Shown piece after piece: positions 11,561 through 22,299 of a DNA stretch of 64,000 nt. Every line of letters starts with the position of its first letter. Position 1 is the first letter of the stretch. The position numbers and the translations under genes are program-made. The stretch lies in assembly GCA_002205965.3 (NCBI GenBank), contig NADL03000594.1:310001-374000 (forward strand), in the 5' to 3' direction. Source of the DNA: Kappaphycus alvarezii. Its lineage: Eukaryota > Rhodophyta > Florideophyceae > Gigartinales > Solieriaceae. Below the pieces are notes generated by a model. The model was given only the letters and a program-made list of their open reading frames with translations, was not told where the DNA came from and did no database searches.

Positions 11561-11909
11561 TAACCGACGCCCGATGTGCTTAAGTAGAACCAAAAGATTC
11601 GGATTGACAGGCCCGCTGAATCAAAAATTTGCGAAAATTTAGTCTTGTAGGTGGAATTTGTGAAAAACGCCTTTAAAAGGGTGATTTATGATAAAAATGT
11701 AGAAATATTGATTATGGAAAAAGATTTTTAGGGCGAAAAAGATTAAATAAACGTGGAAGACTAAAACAAATTACTGTCAAAGAAGAAGGCAATTATACAG
11801 AAAAGAGAAACGAGAAAAAGAAGAGATTATAAGGAAACGTAATTTTCGTTGCGTAAAATAAGGTTGCTTGCAGGGAGAAAATTGAAAAAAGAAGTCTAGG
11901 GATAATTAA

Positions 11910-12130
11910 CATTTGAATTTTTGTATTTGGGACAATCAAAAAGATCTACTGAAAAAAGTGTCTCCGTATAAGAATTTAGTGGGAAATTAAATCAGTAGTT
12001 TCATTATATTTTGTAATAATTGAGCTCAAATATATCATTAACGGTCTGATTTATTCCCAAAGGAGTAAATCATCCACAAAGAAAAGTCTCAACTGACACT
12101 TGTCTCTTATGGAATGTTTTATTCTTTCAG
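11910..12130 (+). repeat. diverged direct repeat, copy 1
   Basis: About 220 bp starting CATTTGAATTTTTGTATTTG and ending near TTCTTTCA. It recurs at 12865-13085 in the same orientation with scattered substitutions and small indels. Shared words include TTTTGTAATAATTGAGCTCA. It is non-coding. It could be an old segmental duplication or two copies of an unknown repeat. Confidence 0.8.
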
Positions 12131-12864
12131 CAAGAAACGTAACGGGAGAGAATTTCTGCGCGTAAAGAGAGTACCTTCAGTTTCTTGCCTGACAGTCTCC
12201 ATCCGTTGTGAATTTCAAATTAAACAAAGGCATAGTGGCATTTTCTGGCGACTCTGAAAAAACACGAAGGGATTTGGTTTGGTAGGTTGGGTTTTGTGTA
12301 GGTAAAATTGCTGAGTTGGCACTTCCCTTTACTAACTTGGGCGCATTCGCCCTAGTACTTATACCCAAATCTGGAACTCTACTCTAACTCTAGCATGCGC
12401 GGTAAGTTGTGCCTACTGCGATAAAGATTTACCTAGAGTATCCAAAAATATCTACAGTAGTAAACATCTACAGATTCTATAGCTAAGACAGACTAAACTA
12501 GAGGTAAAATATCAATTTAATATCTACTGTATAGATAGGGCGGAATTATACCCTAATAAAAGAGTACAGGGGCGAGGAATACTGTAAGCTATAGCGCATA
12601 TGCAAATATACTTTTCTATAATCCGTCTCTCTTGCCCATATTCTCCCTCCATTATACCTTAATCGTAGAATAAATTGTTCAAGTGGTAACTCACACATTT
12701 TTTTTGAGAAAGAGCTCTGGTGAAATGTAAAATTCTTACCCAAAGATTACAAACTGACAGCCAAAAGAGAAAAAATACTAGAGAAAATTATTGAAGTCAT
12801 TAATTGAACTGTAAAGAAATGGTGAGAAGTCTTACTATTCGCATACTAATATGGTATTCATTTG

Positions 12865-13085
12865 CATTTGAATTTTTGTATTTGGGACAAACGAAAAGAT
12901 CTACTGAAAAGAGTGTCTCCGTAAAAGAATCTAGTGGAAATTAAACCCGTACTCTCGTTACGTTTTGTAATAATTGAGCTCAAATATATTATTAACAGTC
13001 TACCTTATTCCTAAAGGAGTACATCTCCCGTAAAGAAAAATTTCAACTGAAAATGTTCTCTTATAGAATTATGTGTTCTTTCAAA
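12865..13085 (+). repeat. diverged direct repeat, copy 2
   Basis: The partner of the copy at 11910-12130, offset by about 955 bp. The two copies begin with the same 20 bases and keep TTTTGTAATAATTGAGCTCA, but differ at many positions between, so the duplication is old. Confidence 0.8.
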
Positions 13086-15627
13086 CAATCTACCTGATAC
13101 AAAATTCGGAGAAAATTTTGACTAAATTGAGGATTATAAACTTGGATTAGAAATAGAAAGTAATCATCCACAAAAAGATCTATTAAGAAGTTCAAATAGA
13201 CCCAGAAACATTAAAATAAATATTAGATACCAAATGCCTATCTTTAAAAAGAAACAGGCAAAATATTTACCCTGTAATGCTTTGTATCTTTTAAAAGCTG
13301 GGTTTTTCTTTAAATTGCCTGTTTTGCCCAAACTTCAATTGAAAAAGATCCTTTACCTGTGCGTGAACACAGATTACGAAATAGTTACATGAAAAGAAAT
13401 GTAAGAATTGTAATAGGGCAGAAAAGGTGTAGCTAAAGGAAACTAGATAATTTTTTAGTCTTGAAGTTTTAATAGGGGAAACGAAAGTATTTGTAGTTTT
13501 TAAATTACAGGAAAATAAGAATGCATAACTAGCTGCGACAGAATTCTCCGTATAACTTATTAGAATGAGAAAATGGAAACAAAGTGTTACGCGGAAAGAT
13601 ATGAATGATCTATGAATGGATGAATTACCGAAATAATATCACGTTACAGTTTTGAGAGATTTTAGGGATTTCACTTCCAAATAGATATTAAAGACATATT
13701 ACATCGATTATGAAGATTTATTATCAGAAATACTAACATAACGTATTTGAAAAAAGGAAACAGCCTTACATGATGTTTAAGCATATTTTATGAAGTTTTT
13801 GATTGTACATATTCTTATTAGTCGGATTCACTTTAAGAATATGGGAAAATTTATCTCAAAAACATGATGGCGAAGTTTATTTAACACATTAATTCATCCA
13901 AAAAGAGTTTCGGTGTAGAAAATAGAAAGAAGTGAAAATGGAACAGAAAATATATTTCAGCACTGTGCTGTTTTCATGATTAAAAGGGTCTGAATATATT
14001 TTCAATCTACCAACCTCTCGTCTATAACTTGATTCCTATTTTCAATTGAGATTTTCATACAGATTATTTAGCCAAACATGTATATGAATTCTTGTCGATC
14101 TCAGAAAAATCAGAACTTATTTGTTGAACGTTCATTTATTCGAGGACGTGAATGGTGCAATGGACATAAATATGGAATTAGATGTCTTTCTAGGTTCTCA
14201 TGGACGGACCCGAAATATATTCCTTTCGTAAATTTACAAGTTATCTAAAAGTACGGGAAACACATTTAGAATTGTATTTCCGAAATCGGGAAAGCTTGAC
14301 GCATTTGGTAATATATCTTCCACAACTCTACTTTTGTCATCTTTTAAGAAAGGCTTTTCAAAATTCTTCAAGGGCTTTGCTTGTATTTTAACAACGATTA
14401 AGGTAGTTACTGAGGCATTTGAAACGTATGAACTCCTTCCAAGTTTGCAGTGATTTTACTTCGTTCCACTTTCCTCCACCTTTGTCAAAATATGATAATT
14501 GAGCTTTTACTATTGGATTTTTTGTTATTATCTAAAATATTTATAATATTTTATCTGTAAACTTTTTATAATTTTCCGCGCATTTCTTGCCAAAAAGTTT
14601 TTACAAGGATTTATACCACTATCAGTAGACAAGAAGTTGCGGTTGAAAGAGGAAGAGACGTTTGAATATATATTTCTCTATAACATCGTAAATGAACAGC
14701 AAAAAATAATGCTAGGATAATTTTAAGAGAATAATGATGAGTTGAAGTAGCTGCAAAGAAATCGAAGTACAAGAAAATCCAATTAAATTATTTGTGTAGG
14801 TACAAAAGTGCAATTATGTTGCTGGTGCTTCTAAAAAGTCTAAAAATGATATATTGCCAAATTTGGACCCCAAATATGGCCTTTTTTAATTAAAAAATGA
14901 AAAAGGAAAATTTTGTGAAAGAAATTTTGTCTGGGCACATTAAAATTGGGGAAAAAGAGGGGTGCCTTTATTGAGATGTATGGATTGGCTGGAACCCATT
15001 TGGAGTTGCAAATCTGCATGTCATATTAAATACATGTACCGATGGTCAAGTCAATGTACATGTTTTCATTTTCTTCTGGCACCAATCAATTCCAACCGGC
15101 CAACCAATAGGTAATTTCACAGAATTAGAAGAAAAATCAGAATAGAGGATCCGATAGGAATGGTATGTAATGATTGTTACAATAAACTACCGTACGGATC
15201 GACCAAAAATTGGATGATCTTTTGTCTCTTCAATTAGAAGTTTAAACGAAAAAAAGATGGCTTCCAAGTTATTAATTAGCCGTATATCTAGGGCTTTTCC
15301 CCACTTCTCGGAGTCAAACTTGGCTTTGATCTCTGCTTCCATTAAATAAAGATCGTAATCGTTAAAATGCGGGGAGTGTAAAACTTTGTAGCATTGCTGA
15401 AACTGGCCGATGGGAAATATTTCAACTTACGCGAAGATTTTTCGTTGAAGGATGAGGCAATTGTACACCATCATGTACGCTCAGGATTCAACAATCAAAA
15501 TTTTCTTTTCATAATTGTGGAAGTTACGTTTCCCTTCTTCACCCCGCTTTGATTGATGCAACAGCTGAATTGTTTGGTGGGAGTCCAGGATGATGATTAA
15601 CTGACTATTGAATCAGACAAATAGTGC

Positions 15628-15934
15628 TCTTAGGTTTATGGAGATATTCGTCACTACACGCAGCCATACGACAGGAGTTTTAGTCTCTGACGCAGTTGAA
15701 TTTGATGCAAGTTACTATCACTAGTAATTGACTTTTTCAGGCTATCACTTCCTTCACTTTTTTGTGGGTTCTTAGTTTAGTATAAGCTTATATACTACTC
15801 GTAACAACTATTTTTGATGTGATACAACTCAGTAGATCAGGTACAGCTCATACACTAAATATATAATGATGCATTGGTTGTACACCGCTAGACTTAATCT
15901 GATGATCACATACACTTGTATGACTTATCTATCA
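15628..15934 (-). repeat. 3' LTR of the Copia element
   Basis: 307 bp, nearly identical to 20016-20324. In element sense it starts TGATAG, directly after a purine tract (GAGGGGGCA on the minus strand, 15935-15943), the expected plus-strand primer. The outer flank is the target duplication AGTGC. Confidence 0.92.
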
Positions 15935-15947
15935 TGCCCCCTCAGAT

Positions 15948-16586
15948 TCAGTCTTCATATTTCACCCTTTTAATACCAGAAATACATGGTTCCAGTTTGA
16001 CTCGTTCAAGTGGCATGGTCATGCAATCAGCTAAAATTGATGATGTGGGGATGTAGTTGATCTCAATCTTTCCTTTGCTCACATAGTCTCGAGCAAAATG
16101 GTAACAAACGTCAATGTGCTTACTTCTTACCTTAGTAGAACCCTCCTTAGCTAATTTAATAGCCATTTGGTTATCAGCATATATCGCCACTGACTTGATG
16201 TCGATCTCAAAACATTTGCACAACTTCCTAACTCAGAGTGATTCTTTTGCTGCTAATGCCTGTCCAATATACTCTGTTTCAGTGCCTGATGCAGCGAACA
16301 CATTCTGCAGCTTGGAATTACAATTAAAAACACCACCTGCTAAAAAATATACGTATCCACTTGTGGATTTCCTGGATAGATCTCCTTCCAAGTCGGAGTA
16401 GGTATATCCCTTGAATATGAGTGCATCACTACCACCACAATTGATAGCGTAACTAATAGTTTTCTTCGAATATCGCAGCAATATCTTAGCAGCTATCCAA
16501 TGAGACATTGTAGGATAACTGTAGAGTCTCGGCAAGCAGCCAACTGCATACATTATATCCGACCAAGTTGTGACTGCCAGATACAT
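15948..16586 (-). mobile_element. RNase H part of the Copia element
   Basis: Recognisable blocks are SVAIYADNQMAIKLAKEGS, RSKHIDVCYHFARDYV and ILADCMT, the standard C-terminal RNase H segments of Copia polyproteins. Upstream of them is a SDLEGDLSRKSTSGYVYFLAGG block. It removes RNA from the RNA-DNA hybrid during replication of the element. Confidence 0.9.
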
Positions 16587-16628
16587 GAGACAACCCCGTA
16601 GTTCTCTATACGGTGCACTAAAGGGCGT

Positions 16629-17400
16629 TTATTCTCCGTTATTCATACTCCTCAATACCATAGGAGTTGATGACCCCTTTGCGCCGTCCATGTTAAACTT
16701 ATTCAGTATCTTACTGATGTATCCGTGTTGATGAATGAGTACCAATTTCGATGCCCTGTCTCTTTGTATGTTCACTCCAAGGAAATAGCTTGCTTCCTTA
16801 AGACACCTTACTTCGAAGTTGACTCGAGTCACAGACTTCAAAACTTCACAAGTTTCCTTGCGTTTGGCGGCGATCAATATATCATCAACATAAAAGACCA
16901 CAAAACAAGGGCATCACTTGATGAACTTCTTATATAAACATGGGTCCGCATCGGACTGCATAAAACCAATACTCTACATGAACTTACTAAACTTCACGCT
17001 CCATGCAAGTGATGCCTGCTTTTACCCGTATAGTGTTTTTAACAATCTGCACCCTTTGCCGTGCCATGTCAGAGATTTAACCTCGCATTGCAAATTATTT
17101 GGCAGCGGTGGTAGTTTAAGATAGAGCTTCTCCTCCAGCTCTCCATTTAGGAACGCTGTCTTAATGTCAACTTGCTCCTGCTCGAAGTCACGTGGGGCGA
17201 AATGCCCCAATAGTAATCTTACTGTAGAGAACTTAGTAATAGGTGCAAACAATTCATAGTAGCCCACTTCGTGAACTTGAGTGAAAACTTTTGCCACTAG
17301 TTTGCCTTTTTACCTTACGATCTTACCATCTGCATCTTTCTTGATACCATAAATCCACTTCGATTTGGTAAGCTTCTTTCCCTTAGGAACTTCTTTTAAT
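16629..17400 (-). mobile_element. reverse-transcriptase part of the Copia element
   Basis: VFYVDDILIAAKR near 16870-16900 is the catalytic YVDD motif, and SYFLGVNIQRDR follows as in all Copia RTs. An AFLNGELEEKLYLKLPP block (about 17100-17165) is the conserved segment just before it. Confidence 0.9.
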
Positions 17401-17675
17401 CTGTATATTTCATGTTCTGATATGGATTTAAGCTCTGCCCGTATGGTTTCTGTCCATTACTTAGAGTAAATGGACGATTCTATTTCTTCTATGGATGTAG
17501 GTAAATTGTCATTGGACTGATCATTAAGCTGCTGCACTGTTAAAAATGCCAGCATGCTGTCATATGTGTATCTCTCTGGACGCTTGGTGACACGTTTAAG
17601 TCTCTCTGGTACGTGAGTAAGCAGGTGTTCATTCTGCTTAACCAGCTCTGCCAATCCTGGTTGTGTTTCTTCATT

Positions 17676-18600
17676 CTATGTACCCGTGGGATCATCTGTA
17701 TTGCTACACACATCGTCGCTTTCATCCTGACTGCTTGTACTAATAGTCTTAGATTTAGATGCAGGCCGTCTTGGATCTTCTTCGATAAATATTATGTGCC
17801 TTGACACTACTGTCTTAGCGAGATTAGGAACAAAAATTCTGTGCGCATCTGATTCACTGTATCCCAAATGTATGCCGTTACGCGTCAGGGAATCAATTTT
17901 TCCCTCTCTGTACTTTGCAGGCTTCTTAACATGTACTGCAGAACCAAATACTCTTAGTTTTAAAAGGTCAGTTTTTATGCCATATACAGCTTCAAAAGGG
18001 GTCTTATTCCCATACGACCCATGGGTAGACTTTTTGAGTGTCCTGTTTCTCAAAAAATTTATTGTAGCGACGGCCTCAGCCCATGGAAACTCGTAGTCTT
18101 CTACGTTATTAATTGTCCTTAGTTCTAACAGCAATCTTCTCGCCCCCTCAACCAGGGTTCTCTTTAAGCGCTCGGCTCTTCCGTTAGACTCAGGGGAATA
18201 CCGTGGTGTTACTTGGTGTGAGATACCTTGCTTCCCAAACACGTCTTGTAAATCATTGGACAAATATTCACTCGCCCCATCAGTCCGGATGTGCGTTACC
18301 TTTCTTCTCATTAAGTTTCTCTGTCATATTAACCAATTGCTCAAGTGCCCTTGGCACACTTGATCGATCCTTTAAAAATCTGATCCACGACGCCCCACTG
18401 TCGTCATCTAGAAATCTTAAGACATAATTTGATCCACTGATCGAAGCCACTCTCATAGGTCCTATTATATCTGAGTGTAACAACTCCAGAACGTCACGGG
18501 CTTTCTTGGCCCTAGATGGATGTGGTGCAGCAATCTGTTTGCCCTCATTACATTCTAGACAACTATCATCAGCCATTTTATTCTTCACAGCATCCAGTCC
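17676..18600 (-). mobile_element. integrase part of the Copia element
   Basis: The core blocks HSDIIGPMRVAS, RTDGASEYLSND and YSPESNGRAERLKRTL match the DDE integrase core of Copia elements. A GIHLGYSESDAHRIF block follows, the typical C-terminal part. The enzyme inserts the element DNA copy into the genome with a 5-bp target duplication, in line with AGTGC here. Confidence 0.9.
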
Positions 18601-19229
18601 ATTTGCTGCATTCGTTCAGATCATTTATTTCAAAACATTTGTGTTTACGAGGCAAATTCGCCTGGGCATCAACTGTAAGTCATCGCACCCATTTTGGGTT
18701 AACACAAACTCATTGCTTCCATCAAATCTAAATGCATGGATGCAAACCAAATGGCATATACCATGGCCCTCTGTATTTCACTTCATGATGATCCCGTCTG
18801 CTGTGAAAGACTTCACCGCATTAGATTTTGCTAGGTGTTTATTCCTTATCCCTGCATTCTGCGCCATCGCCTGTGACATTAGACTCCTACGCATGGTCGG
18901 GATGTAGGCAAATATCTCAAGCTTAATCGTTTTGCAAGTCCCATCTATGTCTTGCTTTAAAGTTACTGAGCCATATCCGCTAGTAGGCATTTTTCCATTT
19001 ATAGCGGCCGTGTTCATGACCTCATCATGTATCTCTCTTAGTTCATAGTCGAATAGTATGTCACGCAGGTTTGTCATGTACTGCGTAGCAAAATTATCAA
19101 GGAACCACTCAGATTTCATACCATTCATCCCAATCGCAAATGTTATACATGCTGGTTCCTTCTACCTATTCTTATCCTTGAACTTACTGTTCAGCTTTTT
19201 TATTTTCTTATTAACTTCGTCAGATACCT

Positions 19230-19900
19230 TCAACTTAGCATTATACTGTGGCGACTCTGGATTAAAGAAACACTGTAAAATGTGTGACCGACTTTGCCAC
19301 ATACGTAACAGTTGCCTTTAAACTTCTTGTTACTTTTACCGTTAGCCTTATGATTCTCCTTCTGACTCGTGTAAAAGGCAGAATTGCTCGTTCCTACATT
19401 ATTTTTCTGTTGCGGTTTGAGTTCCTCCTCCCTTATTTCTAATCTTGACAAAATTTCTTCAAACTTCAAGTCAGCAGTGTCCTGTAGAACCGTTTCGATC
19501 ATATCATATTCAGGGTCTAGTCCTTGATATAGAGCGAAATTCTTAACTTCTTTCTGGAGCACATAATTTCTCATCGCGAGGCTATTCTCAATTTGAGATA
19601 TATCCTCAATAAACGAACGTACTTAATGCCCATCCTTAATCTTAATTTAAAACGGCTTACTCCTTAAGCTGTACTTAATTGCAGAGGACTTGCTCTTCTG
19701 CATGTTCTTTAAGGTATTTTACAAGTCTTTGGGATCGTCCTTCATTGCTAAGGATGGTAGAAATTTGGCATCGACATTCAAGAGTATTCCAGCTAAGCAC
19801 TGCTGCTTCAACCTATACTCCTCCTTTTTCTTGGCTACAAACTCATTCCTCACCTTGAATCTCCGTGTCGATAGTGGAACGTCCATCCACAAACATCCAT
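19230..19900 (-). mobile_element. gag part of the Copia element with zinc knuckle
   Basis: CYVCGKVGHTFY near 19275-19315 is the zinc-knuckle region of gag. Upstream lie helical gag segments such as LEIREEELKPQ. The protein would form the virus-like particle of the element. Confidence 0.8.
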
Positions 19901-20015
19901 AGGTCTCTAGCCCTAAGTACGAGTTTCATTTGTAATGCCCGCGAGGCATAATTACTCTTAGTCAATTTCTGGATAGTATACCTGATATTATACATGAAGT
20001 TCTCTGGACCCATAA

Positions 20016-20324
20016 TCTATTAGGTTTATGGAGATATTCGTCACTACACGCAGCCATACGACAGGAGTTTTAGTCTCTGACGCAGTTGAATTTGATGCAA
20101 GTTACTATCACTAGTAATTGACTTTTTCAGGCTATCACTTCCTTCACTTTTTTGTGGGTTCTTAGTTTAGTATAAGCTTATATACTACTCGTAACAACTA
20201 TTTTTGATGTGATACAGCTCAGTAGATCAGGTACAGCTCATACACTAAATATATAATGATGCATTGGTTGTACACCGCTAGACTAAATCTGATGATCACA
20301 TACACTTGCATGAATCATCTATCA
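20016..20324 (-). repeat. 5' LTR of the Copia element
   Basis: 309 bp, the partner of the LTR at 15628-15934. About five substitutions and a 2-bp length difference separate them. The right flank (20325-20329) repeats AGTGC. The primer-binding region would lie just inside, at about 20000-20015; the primer tRNA was not determined. Confidence 0.92.
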
Positions 20325-21027
20325 AGTGCCAGAGACGGAAATAAATGGCTAAGAGATCGAAGAGGAAGTAATATTATAGAAAATTCTGATAGTGCAATTT
20401 CAGGAATCATAAATCAGCTGTAGCTGGTTGTTGCAAGTAAAAAGTTTGATACAACCAGAAGAGCATATCCACTCAGCATTCAGTACTGATACCAATGAAT
20501 CTGCAGACTGTCCAATAAAGAGCATTTGCGGTTCCTTGATTTGTATTCATTATATAATTTGGTTGGTTTCATGATTTTTTTTGATGCGTAAACAAATTTT
20601 TACGAACGGAAAGTTATATACAAATGAAGTGGCCATCATCGACTAAATTGAACAAACTATGTATTTCTGAAGTGAAACAACCAAATGTTCCACAAAGATC
20701 ATAGAAATTTTCGCTGTGACACTAATCGACAGGATCCTGCACCCACTGTACTACAATGAACTGTTGGACTGATCTTAAAATATAAAAAAGTATCAAAAAG
20801 GATCCGGTTTGATTCTTGAAGCGAAGTAATGGTTCCACATATTGGTCAAATTCGTTATTATCTTTCAGTATTGATTTACTGAATTATTTCGCGCATGGGA
20901 AACAGAATCACTACCTTTATGATCCTACGAAAATAGTTTAATTCAAGGATCACATTGTGTAACTGTGTTTACTGGAATCTTATATCAGCAGTCGGCGATC
21001 AGATCGGTAAAAAAATAACTGTCCTTA

Positions 21028-21057
21028 CTGCCTAAATCCCTTAAACCCCTAAAAGCT
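21028..21057 (+). repeat. short telomere-like patch
   Basis: CCTAAATCCCTTAAACCCCT followed by AAAAGCTCC: three irregular units of the CCCTAAA/CCCCTAAAA type. It resembles the longer array at 30367-30415 and may mark a repaired break or a degenerate interstitial telomere repeat. Confidence 0.4.
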
Positions 21058-22262
21058 CCACCACTTTGATATATTTCTCTTCTTTTCTGCCCGGATAGTT
21101 CACCCTGAAAGTAATTAGGCCATAGTAATGAAACATAGATGCCGCTTTAGAGCTTTTCACCGAAACAGGGAAAGCATTGGCGATGGATGTTATAGCCAGA
21201 TATCTACTTGATGATTCACATTATGAAATTTTAGAGACAGTATTTAATGCTAAGACGAATAACCTGAGCAGCCCTTTCATTTTTCCGTGAAGGACCAGAA
21301 AAATGTGGTTCTTGAGTTCAATCTTTGAGATAAATGGCTAATCGCTGCGAGAAAACAAGCATTGGATAAGATTATAGCTGAATACACTAAATAAAACTCA
21401 TATGTGGGAATTTAAAGTGCTCAAAACATTACAAGTGACTCCTTTTACCTCGAATACTGAACCCAACAGTTATTTCTATTATATCAATAGTTGCTGAAAA
21501 AGGTTCTTTTTGTTCTCCTATTACAGGTAATAGTGTAACTTCCCCCTGGCCTCTCCTCTTAGATTCGGACAGCTTCCTTTTCTTTTGTAAATGACTGAAG
21601 ACATCTAGTTTGTTAATTCTAAAAATTAAGTTGGTTTTTCTCAGCCAATGGCATCCTTTTCTGCTAACATATTTCTCTTTATCGGCGTCTCCCGTATAGA
21701 AGCGTTTCAAATGCTCTTTGGCCGGTCTAAGTTTCAAACAAAGCTTTGGGAACTTAATTTATCACAACTGAGTTTGAGTAAGGTCTTTCAACAAAGTTCA
21801 GACAAATTGATTTTTGGATATTCAAAATTTATGACGGAGCTATGATTCTACTAATTTTACATGAAAAACCATGATCTGCCCCAACCATAAATTTCGGTAT
21901 GTCAGCTTTTGAAAACAAAGCAGTTATAGACAATTCATTGATTTAAATTTAGTTTTCTGGAGAAAGGTAAGGTTGTTTTACTCGAGTAAAAAGTGTGGGA
22001 CCAGCAACTACAACGGAGCTACTCCACATCTACTCTTTTCTGTAAGAAGAATTAAAATTCCTGAAAAATTGTTGGATCTTTGTAAATCATATAATTTAAC
22101 AAGAGTTTGGAACAGATAAGATTGGTAATACACAGAGGATATTCAATTATCCTCGAGATCGATTCCAGCTGTTTATTCGCAGGGAATCGAAAAGATTTGG
22201 GCCAAGATCCCTAAAATTTATATACTGGGGCCTCAAGTGCCAGAAAAATCTTTTTACAGAGA

Positions 22263-22299
22263 GTCTGCTCACTTTCTAGTCTCCTGGAAATGAGCAGAC
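22263..22299. other. hairpin with 9-bp stem
   Basis: GTCTGCTCA (22263-22271) and TGAGCAGAC (22291-22299) are perfect reverse complements around a 19-nt loop, and TTTC/GAAA inside the loop can extend the stem with a small bulge. It could be the heart of a small foldback element. No function is assigned. Confidence 0.55.

Larger units (their letters stand above)
11560..15622. other. AT-rich gene-free stretch
   Basis: From about 11.56 kb the sequence becomes AT-rich with many A- and T-runs. No open frame exceeds about 65 codons and none resembles a family. The diverged direct repeats at 11910-12130 and 12865-13085 are the main structure. A weak inverted pair (GGATTGGCTGG near 14981 against CCGGCCAACCAAT near 15096) may mark an old foldback element. 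Confidence 0.55.
15628..20324 (-). mobile_element. Copia LTR retrotransposon, young but broken
   Basis: A 4.7-kb element on the minus strand with LTRs at 15628-15934 and 20016-20324 and an AGTGC target duplication on both sides (15623-15627, 20325-20329). Parts in the Copia order are gag with a CCHC knuckle (about 19230-19900), protease (about 18990-19130), integrase (17676-18600), reverse transcriptase with YVDD (about 16629-17400) and RNase H (15948-16586). Integrase before reverse transcriptase is what defines Copia. The LTRs differ at about five bases plus one short indel (under 2 percent), so insertion was fairly recent. The coding part has a handful of breaks. Confidence 0.93.
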
